Shown: one piece after another, positions 18,937 to 28,247 of the stretch | Numbering within the stretch: position 1 is the first letter of the stretch | Layout of the letters: the number at the start of each line of letters is the position of its first letter | NCBI GenBank assembly: GCA_947446595.1 | Contig: CANFGS010000009.1 | Coordinates: forward strand, 1 to 64,000 | Length of the DNA: 64,000 bases | DNA from: Neisseriaceae bacterium | GTDB taxonomy: Bacteria > Pseudomonadota > Gammaproteobacteria > Burkholderiales > UBA11063 | Direction: 5' to 3' | Position numbers and translations under genes: made by a program | The notes under the pieces: generated by a model | Seen by the model: only the letters and a program-made list of their open reading frames with translations | The model's database searches: none | What the model was told of the DNA's origin: nothing

Positions 18937-19935
18937 CTATTTATTTAAATATTTGTTTATTGCCGACTTATGTTCACTATAAGTTTTAGAAAACTTGGTT
19001 TTACCACTACCAATAGCCAAGAAATATAATAACTCTGGCTTGTCCTGAGGCTGACTTGCTGCAACTATAGCTTCATATGATGGAATACATATGGGAGTTG
19101 GTGGCAATCCAAATCTCGTATAAGTATTATACGGGGTATCTATTTGAAAACTCTTTCGCGTTACATTTTTTTGATGTTTGAGCCCATAAAATACTGACGG
19201 GTCATCTTGTAATTTCATACCGGTTTTGATCCGATTATTAAATACTGTTGCAACTAAGAACATATCTTCCTTATTGCTAGTTTCTTTTTGGATTAGACTT
19301 GCCATAGTAAGCATTTGGTAGGGGTTGCTATAAACACTTACCGTACTTCTCTTGGTATATAATTCAGTTAATTTTCTTTGCATCAAGCGATAAGCTTGTT
19401 GATATATTTCCAAATCAGTTTGATTAGGTGCTACAAAATAAGTTGAAGGATAAAACAAGCCTTCAAGACTTGGGTATTCAATTTTAAGTGAGCTTTTTAA
19501 TTCTTCATCAGTAAAATTAGTTGTGCTATGTTGAATACTGGATAATCCATTTACATAATTTCTAACTTGTTCAATACTCCAACCATCAATAAAAGTAACA
19601 CTTATTTGATCAGGTTTACCGTTAGTAACTCGAGCTACAATATCCCAAGTAGACATGCTGTTTTCTAGAAAATATAACCCGGCAGCAACTTTTCTATCGC
19701 GTCTTAATAAGCGTAATAAGCCACGAAATATAAATTTATTTTTGATAATATCATGCTCAGATAGATCATTCGCTATTCCAGATACACTCTCATTCATGTC
19801 AACTACTAATTGATATGAGTTATTAGGTATTTTATGAGGATAAAATACCGTATAACCAAATATTGAAGCAAAAAGCACAAAGCCTACTAATAATATTTTA
19901 GTTAATAATTTGAATTTGGTATGTAGATGTAGCAT
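18937..19935 (-). CDS. mltG: Endolytic murein transglycosylase MltG (YceG)
   Basis: 332-aa inner-membrane protein that cleaves nascent glycan strands and terminates peptidoglycan polymerisation. One N-terminal TM helix (KILLVGFVLFASIFGYTVFY), a LysM-like region, then the YceG domain. The catalytic glutamate is in MASLIQKETSNKED, followed by VFNNRIKTGMKLQDDPSVFYGL and YNTYTRFGLPPTPICIPS. First gene of the mltG-tmk-holB operon and divergent from dnaX. Confidence 0.93.
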   Translation of the reverse strand: MLHLHTKFKLLTKILLVGFVLFASIFGYTVFYPHKIPNNSYQLVVDMNESVSGIANDLSEHDIIKNKFIFRGLLRLLRRDRKVAAGLYFLENSMSTWDIVARVTNGKPDQISVTFIDGWSIEQVRNYVNGLSSIQHSTTNFTDEELKSSLKIEYPSLEGLFYPSTYFVAPNQTDLEIYQQAYRLMQRKLTELYTKRSTVSVYSNPYQMLTMASLIQKETSNKEDMFLVATVFNNRIKTGMKLQDDPSVFYGLKHQKNVTRKSFQIDTPYNTYTRFGLPPTPICIPSYEAIVAASQPQDKPELLYFLAIGSGKTKFSKTYSEHKSAINKYLNK

Positions 19936-20017
19936 ATTACCCTTGCACTATAAACACTATGAGTAATGTATTTTACCATATATTTAAACATTTTAATTAC
20001 GCTTAAGGATTTTCTTA

Positions 20018-20026
20018 TGGTAAAAT
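20018..20026 (+). promoter_or_regulatory. Possible extended -10 promoter of dnaX
   Basis: TGGTAAAAT, identical to the element ahead of mnmA, 32 nt before the dnaX ATG. No clear -35. Confidence 0.35.
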
Positions 20027-20058
20027 CTTGATGAATCACATATGAATAAGGTTAAATA

Positions 20059-21690
20059 ATGCAGCATACTGTCTTAGCACGTAAATGGCGCCCCAAAAAT
20101 TTTGCTGATCTAGTCGGCCAGCAAAATACAGTTAAGATTTTAACTAATATAATTAGCAACCATCGTTTGCACCATGCATACTTACTAACTGGTACCAGAG
20201 GTGTTGGTAAAACCACTATTGCAAGGATTATTGCCAAAGCCCTAAACTGCCTAAACCCAGTAAATGGAGAACCTTGCACTATTTGTGAGAACTGTGTAGC
20301 AATTGATAGTGGTAGCTTTGTTGATGTAATTGAAATTGATGCGGCATCCAATACTGGAGTAGATAATATCCGTGAGCTAATTGATAATGCATACTACGCT
20401 CCATCATCTGGTAGTTACAAGGTATATATTATTGATGAAGTGCATATGCTATCCAAATCAGCATTTAATGCTATGCTAAAAACTCTAGAAGAGCCTCCAG
20501 CTCATGTGATTTTCGTACTTGCAACAACTGATTTACAAAAAGTACCAGCAACTATACTATCAAGATGTTTGCAATTAAAACTCCGTAACTTATCGGTAAA
20601 TGAAATAAGTCAATATTTGGCATTCGTCCTTGATACTGAAAATAAAAAATATGAGATTGAAGCACTTAATTTAATTGCAACGGCTGCAAATGGAAGTATG
20701 CGAGATGCACTATCTATTCTTGATCAAGCAATTGCCTTTAGTAATGATAGCATAACATCAGCTACAGTATCTGATATGCTATCTTTGACTAATGATGATA
20801 TGATTTATAGTTTATTAGATGCATTAAGTAGCCTTGATGGTAAGATGCTAATGGATTCAATTAACACCATAAACGATAGCGGTAGTGATTTAGAAAATGT
20901 ACTTGTAAGCCTACAACAAAAACTCTGTAGCCTAAATTTAGCTCAACTAGGAGCATCAGCTTGCCCCATTGAACTTCACAAATATATCGATAAAATCAGT
21001 GTTAATGATGTTCAACTATACTTTGAGATAGCCAATCTAGGAATAGAGCAATTACAAAAAACACGTGATAAGTACCCAGTTTTTGTAATGATAATGTTAA
21101 GAATGTTAGCTTTTAATATTGGTAGTAGTGAACAAAAGACTATTACTATGGAGCAAAATAATTTCAAAGTAGCACCACCAGAGGAAGTTACTCCACTGTT
21201 GGCAACTGCTCCAATAAGAGAAACAGCTCCAACAATTGCTGCCATACCCATTAAAAACATTACAGAAACCACTCCAACACCACAAGAACCTAAAGAAGAA
21301 GCACCAATCTTTAATGGACAATGGTTTGACTTGGTGATATCGCTTAAAGATAAACTTGGGGTACTATACTCATTTCTAGAGAATGCAAAATTAAACAGCT
21401 ATACCGAATCGAGTTTTAATTTAACCCTTGATGCTCGGTATCAAAGCGCCCTAAACCCAAAACTAATTGGGCAGTTAGAACAAACACTAAGTGAATATTT
21501 CTTATGTAAAATATCAGTAGTAGTTGATTTTGCTGCAGAAGTTAGTGATACCCTAAAAGAAAAAACAATCCTGGATACTGAACAAAAACAACAAGTTGCA
21601 GAACAAGCAATTATGAATGATGAATATTTAGTTGAAGTATGTAGTGCTATTTCTGCTAAAATATTGCCAGGAAGTATAAAACCAATTTAA
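20059..21690 (+). CDS. dnaX: DNA polymerase III gamma/tau subunit
   Basis: 543-aa clamp-loader motor. It has RKWRPKNFADLVGQ, P-loop GTRGVGKTTIAR (about 45-56), Zn cluster CLNPVNGEPCTICENC, Walker B IIDEVHMLSKSAFNAMLKTLEEPP, and sensor ATTDLQKVPATILSRC. A Pro/Thr-rich linker (about 370-420) precedes the tau C-terminal domain. I see no A-rich slippery site plus hairpin at the usual place, so a separate gamma product is not evident. It is followed by ybaB and the SRP RNA, a common bacterial order. Confidence 0.95.
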   Translation: MQHTVLARKWRPKNFADLVGQQNTVKILTNIISNHRLHHAYLLTGTRGVGKTTIARIIAKALNCLNPVNGEPCTICENCVAIDSGSFVDVIEIDAASNTGVDNIRELIDNAYYAPSSGSYKVYIIDEVHMLSKSAFNAMLKTLEEPPAHVIFVLATTDLQKVPATILSRCLQLKLRNLSVNEISQYLAFVLDTENKKYEIEALNLIATAANGSMRDALSILDQAIAFSNDSITSATVSDMLSLTNDDMIYSLLDALSSLDGKMLMDSINTINDSGSDLENVLVSLQQKLCSLNLAQLGASACPIELHKYIDKISVNDVQLYFEIANLGIEQLQKTRDKYPVFVMIMLRMLAFNIGSSEQKTITMEQNNFKVAPPEEVTPLLATAPIRETAPTIAAIPIKNITETTPTPQEPKEEAPIFNGQWFDLVISLKDKLGVLYSFLENAKLNSYTESSFNLTLDARYQSALNPKLIGQLEQTLSEYFLCKISVVVDFAAEVSDTLKEKTILDTEQKQQVAEQAIMNDEYLVEVCSAISAKILPGSIKPI

Positions 21691-21702
21691 TTAGGATTTA
21701 GT

Positions 21703-22035
21703 ATGTTCGATAAAGGCCAAATCGCTGGCATGATGAAAAAAGCGCAGGAAATGCAAAATAACCTGCAAAAAGCACAAGAAGAAATTGCCAAACTTGAAGT
21801 TAATGGCGAAGCTGGTGCTGGGATGGTCAAAGTTATAATGACTGGCAAACATGATTTAAAAAAAGTTACTATCGATCCTGCTGTTATGGACGATAAAGAA
21901 ATGTTAGAAGATCTTATTACTGCGGCGGTTAATGACGCTACACGTAAGGTTGAAGAACAATCTAACGCAAGAATGGGAAGTGTTACTGCAGGTATGCCTA
22001 TGGGCGGACTTGGCGGACTTAAACTACCGTTCTAG
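21703..22035 (+). CDS. ybaB: YbaB/EbfC nucleoid-associated protein
   Basis: 110-aa dimeric DNA-binding protein. [56 protein letters not shown] is the family hallmark, ending in a Gly/Met-rich tail ([14 protein letters not shown]). It lies 12 nt after dnaX, as in most proteobacteria. A role in recombination mediation with recR is known in other genomes, but no recR follows here. Confidence 0.94.
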   Translation: MFDKGQIAGMMKKAQEMQNNLQKAQEEIAKLEVNGEAGAGMVKVIMTGKHDLKKVTIDPAVMDDKEMLEDLITAAVNDATRKVEEQSNARMGSVTAGMPMGGLGGLKLPF

Positions 22036-22045
22036 CTACTCCAAT

Positions 22046-22145
22046 GGTGGGTCTCCTTGCATTGTTAGCTACAAAACCTGGTCAGGTCGGGAACGAAGCA
22101 GCCACATGTGGATTTGACAAGTGCCAAGGGTCAGGCTCACCTACC
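22046..22145 (+). ncRNA. ffs: Signal recognition particle RNA, 4.5S type
   Basis: About 100 nt with the conserved SRP core: ACCTGGTCAGGTCGGGAACGAAGCAGCC is read as the asymmetric internal loop (CAGG/AGCAG) capped by a GGAA tetraloop. The loop-closing pair is G-C where E. coli has C-G, a compensatory swap. The flanks (GGTGGGTCT... and ...GGCTCACCTACC) pair to close the long hairpin. It binds Ffh for co-translational membrane targeting. Ends are estimated from the pairing, and the 3' end overlaps the convergent tcdA stop by about 5 nt. Confidence 0.92.
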
Positions 22146-22851
22146 TCTTTTCATCAATAATTTTCTTTAAGACATACCCAACTAGCATTAGCCCAAACAA
22201 TGGTGGTAAAAAACTAATTGTGCCATTAATAGGACGTAACCCCTTACCCTGTACCAATGGTTTTGATCCCGGTTCATCTGAATATGCCACCATAATTCCT
22301 TTATTTATACCGTACTTCTTAAGCCCTAGTCTAATTACTCTTGCAAGAGCACACATTTTGGTTTTACTAATATCAGCTAACTGCACGTGTCGTACATCAT
22401 AACGATTCCCGGCACCCATGCTTGATACGATTTTTATTTTATTAGTATAACAATAGCGCATCATTGCTATTTTTGAAGGTACGGTATCAATACAATCAAT
22501 TACATAATCAACTGAGTTATCAATAAGCTCTGACAAATTATCTTCATTGATAAATTTCTGTAGGACATTAACTTCGCATTCAGGATTAATACTCATAATA
22601 CGCTTATAAAACACTTCTACTTTAGTTTGCCCAACATCTGGAAGGGTTGCAATTAGCTGTCTATTGATATTGGTAATATCTACCGTATCATTATCTATAA
22701 TAGTAATCTTACCAACACCGGCTCTAGCTAGCGACTCAACCACTTGACCGCCAACCCCCCCCACTCCAGCAACAATAATATGTGCTTTAGCTAAATGAGA
22801 GGCCCTGTCTTCGCCAAGTAAAATAGATGTGCGATAAAACTGTTGTAACAT
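22141..22851 (-). CDS. tcdA: tRNA threonylcarbamoyladenosine dehydratase TcdA
   Basis: 236-aa E1-like (ThiF/MoeB) enzyme that cyclises t6A37 of tRNA to ct6A using ATP. The Rossmann/ATP motif is IIVAGVGGVGGQVVESLARAGVGKITIID (about 30-58), with the R.NI.RQ variant INRQLIATLPDVGQTK and CIDTVPSKIAMMRYC. The C-terminal hydrophobic segment (GTISFLPPLFGLMLVGYVLK) is typical of TcdA/CsdL. It is the last gene of the aroE-exchanger-tcdA run. Confidence 0.9.
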   Translation of the reverse strand: MLQQFYRTSILLGEDRASHLAKAHIIVAGVGGVGGQVVESLARAGVGKITIIDNDTVDITNINRQLIATLPDVGQTKVEVFYKRIMSINPECEVNVLQKFINEDNLSELIDNSVDYVIDCIDTVPSKIAMMRYCYTNKIKIVSSMGAGNRYDVRHVQLADISKTKMCALARVIRLGLKKYGINKGIMVAYSDEPGSKPLVQGKGLRPINGTISFLPPLFGLMLVGYVLKKIIDEKR

Positions 22852-22854
22852 ATA

Positions 22855-23877
22855 CTACCGATAAAAAAAGTAGGCACAAATACCCAGGTTAACTACATAT
22901 AATAGCCCATTAACTAGAAAATGCCAAACCCTAATATCCTTACGAATCACATGTATGAATATCCACATAGTTGCACATAGTGTCAGAAAAATACTTAATA
23001 AACTAAGTCGACTGTTTAATGACCAATCAGTAAATAAGATTCCGATAACTGGTAATAGCGTACCTTGAAATACCATTGCACCAGTAATATTACCAATTGC
23101 TAAAGTATCTCTACCATGCCTTAGCCAAATTATACTATTAATTTTCTCAGGCATTTCCGTTGCAATAGGGATAATAATTAATGATAAGATAAATGGCGAT
23201 AAATTATATAATGTAGCTACATTATTTACACCATCAATAAATATTCCTGCAAAATATATCAACATCATTAAAGCGACAATCAACTGCAATGAAATACTAA
23301 TTTTACCGTATCTAAAGCCCAAAAATTGTATAGCAAGTTTACTATCGGCATGAGTTCCATGACCTTCAAGAATCAAACCAGCAGAAGCCCTAATTGTGAA
23401 CATTAGGTATATTAAATAACTAACAATTAGAATAATCGCAATTAAAACATTAATTAGGTGACTAAAACTAAAGTGTTGTAAAAATATTGCTATAAATGCT
23501 AAACCATAACCTATGAAAAAAAACCCTAAATCACGCCTAATACCAATATGTTCTGGTTTAATTATCCCATTTAACCCACGTTTTGGTATTATCGATAGCG
23601 CCATTACAAATACTGATAGTGTTGATAACATCAAAGGAGCTCCAAGAATTGCACCTACTCCAATCTCATTATTTGCCTTGCCTGAATGTGAACTTAAAAT
23701 CGCCAAAATTGGAATAATCGTCTCTGGTAATGCAGTACCAACTGCAGCAAGAATTGAGCCAGTAACCCCCTCTGAGATTCCAAGCCTTTCACCCAAATGC
23801 TCCAAAGCATTACAAAATAAATTACTACTGATTACAATAAATATTAGACTAACGAGCAAAAGGAATAAATTAGACAT
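22855..23877 (-). CDS. Sodium/calcium exchanger family (CaCA) membrane protein
   Basis: About 340 aa with around 10 TM segments and two inverted alpha repeats: GSILAAVGTALPETIIPILAIL with GVGAILGAPLML, and FILSLIIIPIATEMPEKINSIIWLRHGRDTLAIGNITGAMVFQGTL. The acidic residue in each repeat (Glu in PETI and PEKI) is the ion-binding position of Ca2+/cation antiporters. The ORF track begins at 23967, but ATG 23877 (MSNLFLLL) overlaps the aroE stop by 8 nt and starts directly at the first TM, so I prefer it. The ion is unknown. Confidence 0.85.
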   Translation of the reverse strand: MSNLFLLLVSLIFIVISSNLFCNALEHLGERLGISEGVTGSILAAVGTALPETIIPILAILSSHSGKANNEIGVGAILGAPLMLSTLSVFVMALSIIPKRGLNGIIKPEHIGIRRDLGFFFIGYGLAFIAIFLQHFSFSHLINVLIAIILIVSYLIYLMFTIRASAGLILEGHGTHADSKLAIQFLGFRYGKISISLQLIVALMMLIYFAGIFIDGVNNVATLYNLSPFILSLIIIPIATEMPEKINSIIWLRHGRDTLAIGNITGAMVFQGTLLPVIGILFTDWSLNSRLSLLSIFLTLCATMWIFIHVIRKDIRVWHFLVNGLLYVVNLGICAYFFYR

Positions 23878-24670
23878 GGTATCCCATCTTAAATAAGTTT
23901 TCAAACATAACTTTTGAGTTTGGCGTTTGAGCAAATAATTTAATAAACGCCACTTTGGCTTGTTCAATTAACATTCCTAAACCATTATACACACGTATAT
24001 TTGAGTTTACGTTTTGCATAGCATTTAGAAACAGGCTTTTTGTATATGTCATATCATAACATAAAACATTATTATTTATACACTCTACCCGACCAAATAA
24101 AGTATTATCCAGTGAATTAGGAGTAGTGTTAATTATTATATCATAATTCTTTTGTGGATTGAAATTATCAGTTGCAAATTTATCATGTAAAAACTCAATA
24201 CGCTGTTGATTACGCGCCAAAATATCAATAGATAAAGGATTATATACAATTAGATCTAGCAATACCGAATCTAAAACAAAACCACTACCAATAATAAGAA
24301 TATTTTTATTAACTAGATTTTCATTTTTATTTAGGATAAGATCATTAACCAATCCAACACCATCAGTGGTATCCGCTAATATCTGTCCAGAATTAGTTAT
24401 ACTTAAAAAGTTAGTAGCTTTACAAAAAGAGGCTCTTGAAGTATGTAGATCTGAGATAGAAAATGCATTTTGTTTAAAAGGGCTAGTGACATTTATTGCC
24501 ATGCCACCAGCTTTAAAAAAACCATCTACCTGAATAGCAAAATCTTTTTCATCTTTAGCAAGTATTTTTTGATAATCAAGCTCAACCCCCACATCTTTGG
24601 CAAATAAACCCCAAATTAAAGGTGAAAGACTATGCTCTATTGGGTTCCCAATTACTGCTAGCTTATGCAT
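23870..24670 (-). CDS. aroE: Shikimate dehydrogenase (AroE)
   Basis: 266-aa NADP-dependent reductase of 3-dehydroshikimate, aromatic amino acid pathway. GNPIEHSLSPLIWGLF is the substrate-binding signature; catalytic Lys is in NVTSPFK and catalytic Asp in TTDGVGLVNDL; IIGSGFVLDSVLLDL is a degenerate nucleotide-binding loop (usual GAGG). The changed loop and IWG in place of IHN make this a divergent member, so a quinate/shikimate paralog is possible. First gene of a minus-strand trio. Confidence 0.82.
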   Translation of the reverse strand: MHKLAVIGNPIEHSLSPLIWGLFAKDVGVELDYQKILAKDEKDFAIQVDGFFKAGGMAINVTSPFKQNAFSISDLHTSRASFCKATNFLSITNSGQILADTTDGVGLVNDLILNKNENLVNKNILIIGSGFVLDSVLLDLIVYNPLSIDILARNQQRIEFLHDKFATDNFNPQKNYDIIINTTPNSLDNTLFGRVECINNNVLCYDMTYTKSLFLNAMQNVNSNIRVYNGLGMLIEQAKVAFIKLFAQTPNSKVMFENLFKMGYHV

Positions 24671-24764
24671 CTACTATTAATTACCTAGTCTAAAAAGTTA
24701 ATATCAAGTAATAATTATACCAAAGTATTAATTGCTACTTTAATTTCATTAATCTTTTGTATAC

Positions 24765-24889
24765 CTAGATTCGATAAAAACCTGTATTAATAGGGCTGGT
24801 CATCTCTATACGCAATAAACACTGCTGATTTTCTATTTTATGTGATAGATTCAAATAATCTAAAATACCATGATAATCGATTCATCATC
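24765..24889 (-). other. Open frame continuing past the ATP-grasp stop
   Basis: In another frame, directly overlapping the end of the ATP-grasp gene, an open stretch reads DYHGILDYLNLSHKIENQQCLLRIEMTSPIN... and ends TAG at 24765. It has no ATG near its 5' end. It reads like a protein tail lost by a one-base indel, or it may be chance. Confidence 0.35.
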
Positions 24890-26104
24890 ATAAACAAGAT
24901 AAAACTTATCTCTTAATTCTAGCCTGATTTTATTAATTTCATTAGAATCTTTGCCTTTTAACATTGCATATCCAATAAGATCAGTGGTATCATGATTGCA
25001 TGATATAAACTGACCAATACTAATATTAATATCAAGCCGAATAATATTAGGGTGAAGTTTAATCGATTCAAAACCATAAATTTGCTTGATCCTTCCAGGT
25101 TTATTTGAAAGAATCCAGATATTATGGTATATAATACCAGTATCATTATTAAATTTTGCTGGTAATGTTATGTGCTCACCAGCAAATAACCGAGTACACA
25201 TCTCAATCTGTTTATATTTTGTATATTCCTGAGCCATATACCAAATATATCCCCCACCAATTCTTGCTTGAGACTCTATTAAATAAATTTTGTCATTATA
25301 TATTTTGATTTCAGTATGATTAATACCATTTTTTACATCAATTGCATTTAAAAAAGATCTAACTGCATTAAATATTCTCTCTATTAATTCTGGTGATAAA
25401 TTTGGTGCAGGTAAAATTATATCGGTGATACAACACGAATTTACCGAAGTTGAAATTTTTTCTAACCCAATAACAATTAATGCATGTTGTCCATTATATG
25501 AAATAGTCTCTACATTTAATATATCATCCCCAGGAATATACAATTCTGCCATGTATGTTTCATGAGTAAAATCATAATTTAGAGATTTTATACTATCTTT
25601 GCTAAAAATTTTTTTTACATTTATGCTACCACCCCCTTTAGTTGGTTTTATTATGACAGCTCCCCCCATTGCCACCCAAAAATCCATAAGATCCTGTTTA
25701 TTATGAATTAATTTGTAGGGTATAGAAATTTCAGGAGCATATTTTTTTAAATGTTCACGCATAAATTGTTTGTTTTTAGTAAGGATTATAGGTAACAAAT
25801 CATTACCATTTATCATTAATAGTGTTTTTATAGCAGTAGCCGACTCTAAACCATACTCTGTAAAAGTTACCACCCCATCAAGTTTCTCCTTACTATTTAT
25901 CTCCTGAGCATGTAAAACACATAATAGAATATTGGTAATATCACAAACTATTACTTTATTTAATTTTGCTTGAATGTCTTTTTCAAGGACAATATTATTA
26001 TTAAATATCAATGTAATCTTTAGCCCAGAATTTATTGAATATTTGAGCGTTTCTATATTCCAGTCAGCGACCCCAATTAAAAGAATATGTTTTTGAACTA
26101 ACAT
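24860..26104 (-). CDS. ATP-grasp ligase (amino-acid ligase-like)
   Basis: 414-aa ATP-grasp enzyme with an N-terminal Rossmann-like region (HILLIGVADWNIETLKYS), the grasp lysine segment GGAVIIKPTKGGGSINVKK, the hinge AELYIPGDDILNVETISY, and the metal-binding end HTEIKIYNDKIYLIESQARIGGGYI (E-x-Q-x-R replaces the common E-x-N-x-R). It resembles ligases that join amino acids through acyl-phosphates. Last gene of the seven-gene operon, 2 nt after the acyltransferase. It may join the aminoketone product to another carboxylate; substrates unknown. The 3' end may carry a frameshift (see 24765-24889). Confidence 0.8.
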   Translation of the reverse strand: MLVQKHILLIGVADWNIETLKYSINSGLKITLIFNNNIVLEKDIQAKLNKVIVCDITNILLCVLHAQEINSKEKLDGVVTFTEYGLESATAIKTLLMINGNDLLPIILTKNKQFMREHLKKYAPEISIPYKLIHNKQDLMDFWVAMGGAVIIKPTKGGGSINVKKIFSKDSIKSLNYDFTHETYMAELYIPGDDILNVETISYNGQHALIVIGLEKISTSVNSCCITDIILPAPNLSPELIERIFNAVRSFLNAIDVKNGINHTEIKIYNDKIYLIESQARIGGGYIWYMAQEYTKYKQIEMCTRLFAGEHITLPAKFNNDTGIIYHNIWILSNKPGRIKQIYGFESIKLHPNIIRLDINISIGQFISCNHDTTDLIGYAMLKGKDSNEINKIRLELRDKFYLVYDDESIIMVF

Positions 26105-26106
26105 GG

Positions 26107-27378
26107 TTATGACTCCTTTAAATAATGCGTGACCTCATTAGAAAGCTCTATCGCAGTTTTATCATCAAACAAAGTAGTAACATACGTATAACAAATATGC
26201 ATATAATCATTTATAGTACATACATTAATTGTAAATCCAATATCACCAATAACTTGTGACCCACAAAAAAATATTTTTTTCACTACTAGTGATACATCAT
26301 TTATATCTAGAGATATATTTCCTAAATTGGATAATCCGAAATCATATTCAAAATGGGTTTTATTAAAATCAATGGGTAATATATCATCTACCTTATACTG
26401 CAAAGGACTATGCACAAACAGTTTTTGTTGTTCATGTAATTGTTGTTGATAACTAACTGCGATATCCCATATACTTTTTTGAGAATAGCTTGGTTTATGA
26501 AGAGTAAGAATTGCACTAGCGTATAATCCTAACGTATTATTTGATATTTTGTTATTGCCGATACCCCTTAAATTTATAGCTGTTAATAATGAAATTATTG
26601 ATTCTGGTGATAGTTTTATATTATATCCAGCTAATATTATTGTTGCACATAAGTAACTATTAATAGTTACACCATGCTTTTTACATTTTTTCTTTAAATG
26701 TTGTAATTCAAGAGGATTTATCTGGCTTAAAATTATTTTTTGTCTTCTATGATTTATTTCCACATAATTCCTATACTGTAATGGTTTTACAGCCCCTAAT
26801 CGCTGATTAAAATCTTTTTTGTATTTAGCAAAATCCTCATATGTATATTTTTTTTTGGCAAAATCCTCTAAACTTTTAGGTAACAAAGGTGTTTTTTTAT
26901 ATGATACAAATTTTTGGCTGATTAAATTAATTAAATTATTAATTAACCCCATTAATGATAACCCGTCTGATATACTATGATGAATTGATAGAACAATACA
27001 ATGCTCAAACACTCCATTATCACAATAAGATAGAATTGTATATCGCCACAAAAATTTTTCAATATCAAAAGTTTTTATTAACTCTTTTTCTACAACACTC
27101 ATTAATTTATTAGAGAAAGTTGGCTTATCTTCAAGATGTATAATTTTGTTTGGAACCTGGTTAAACATGCAACTATTATAAAAATAGTACTCATTATTAT
27201 ATTTTTTGATTGTTGCCTGTAACCAAGGATTATATCGCCAAATTTCTTCGATAGCACTAATAATAGTCTTTAAACTTGTATCTCCAGTAAAATACAATAC
27301 CCCTATGACTGTAGTATAGTTGATTACAACATGACTCGCCTCACGATAACCAAGCTTACGTAAAATTTGCTTATTCAT
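26107..27378 (-). CDS. Stand-alone condensation-type acyltransferase
   Basis: 423-aa protein of the CoA-dependent acyltransferase/condensation superfamily. The catalytic HHxxxDG is IHHSISDG (His133-His134, Asp138-Gly139), and YDFGLSNLG resembles the C-terminal DFGWG structural motif. No carrier-protein or adenylation domain is in it or nearby, so it more likely uses a CoA thioester, like PapA or alcohol acetyltransferases, to make an ester or amide. Sixth gene of the operon, 2 nt before the ATP-grasp gene. Acceptor unknown. Confidence 0.75.
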   Translation of the reverse strand: MNKQILRKLGYREASHVVINYTTVIGVLYFTGDTSLKTIISAIEEIWRYNPWLQATIKKYNNEYYFYNSCMFNQVPNKIIHLEDKPTFSNKLMSVVEKELIKTFDIEKFLWRYTILSYCDNGVFEHCIVLSIHHSISDGLSLMGLINNLINLISQKFVSYKKTPLLPKSLEDFAKKKYTYEDFAKYKKDFNQRLGAVKPLQYRNYVEINHRRQKIILSQINPLELQHLKKKCKKHGVTINSYLCATIILAGYNIKLSPESIISLLTAINLRGIGNNKISNNTLGLYASAILTLHKPSYSQKSIWDIAVSYQQQLHEQQKLFVHSPLQYKVDDILPIDFNKTHFEYDFGLSNLGNISLDINDVSLVVKKIFFCGSQVIGDIGFTINVCTINDYMHICYTYVTTLFDDKTAIELSNEVTHYLKES

Positions 27379-27427
27379 ATAACCTCTTTTTATAAGTAAC
27401 CAGTTTATTATACTAAGTTACATGATT

Positions 27428-28204
27428 TTATAAATGTAAGCCCCCATCAACACAAAGTATGTCACCTGTAACAAATGAAGCATATAAACATAACCACAAT
27501 ACAGCATCTGCAACATCACTGGCAATCCCTACTCTAGACATAGGATGCATTTTTTCAATTTGCCCCTTGGTTAAATTATGTTTTTTTATAACTTGTCGTG
27601 CATTTGAAGTCCATATAACACCAGGGCATACTGCATTAACCCGTATATTATTTATAGCATATTCTATAGCGGCTGACTTAGTCATACCAACCACCCCATG
27701 TTTGCTAGCAGTATAAGCGACACCTCCTGTCTTACTTGCCCTAATGCCTGCATATGATGCAATATTAACAATAGCACCTCTAGTTTCTTGAGTTAGCATT
27801 TGCTTTATCTCTGATTTTAAACACAACCACGTACCTTTAAGATTAATATTAATAACCTCATCCCATACAGATTCTTCATAATCTGCAGTCTTTACAAACG
27901 AAGATCCTTCAATACCAGCATTATTTACTGCATAATCTAAACGCCCATACTGATTTAAAATTTGATTAAATAAATTTTGCACACTTTCATTATCCGTAAT
28001 ATCTGCTTGTAAAAATACTACAGACTGATTGAGTTTTGCTAGTTTTTGTTGTGCTTTAAGACCTGTGGTCTTATTTCTTCCACTAATTACTACTTTAAGC
28101 CCCATTTTTGCAAAAGCTTCTGCACAAGCATAACCAATACCAGAGGAACCGCCTGTTATTAGAACGACTTTATTAAATAGTTTATTGTTAGGTTTAGTAC
28201 GCAT
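27428..28204 (-). CDS. Short-chain dehydrogenase/reductase (SDR)
   Basis: 258-aa classical SDR: TGGSSGIGYACAEAFAKMGLKVVISGRN (NADP-type binding loop), NNAG, catalytic Ser-Tyr-Lys in NIASYAGIRAS...YTASKHG, and PGVIW followed by the C-terminal VTGDILCVDGG. It resembles FabG-like oxidoreductases. In this operon it could reduce the ketone made by the alpha-oxoamine synthase. Substrate inferred only from position. Confidence 0.88.
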   Translation of the reverse strand: MRTKPNNKLFNKVVLITGGSSGIGYACAEAFAKMGLKVVISGRNKTTGLKAQQKLAKLNQSVVFLQADITDNESVQNLFNQILNQYGRLDYAVNNAGIEGSSFVKTADYEESVWDEVININLKGTWLCLKSEIKQMLTQETRGAIVNIASYAGIRASKTGGVAYTASKHGVVGMTKSAAIEYAINNIRVNAVCPGVIWTSNARQVIKKHNLTKGQIEKMHPMSRVGIASDVADAVLWLCLYASFVTGDILCVDGGLHL

Positions 28205-28247
28205 AATTTTCTCAAAATAATATATTTTTAAAAGTCTACTATGTAGA

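Noticed and set aside
20059-21690. Programmed frameshift in dnaX producing gamma
   Set aside because: No A-AAA-AAG-type slippery run followed by a hairpin is visible at the usual place.
22878-23967. 370-aa start for the CaCA exchanger
   Set aside because: The extra N-terminus lies inside aroE and is hydrophilic; ATG 23877 couples to the aroE stop.
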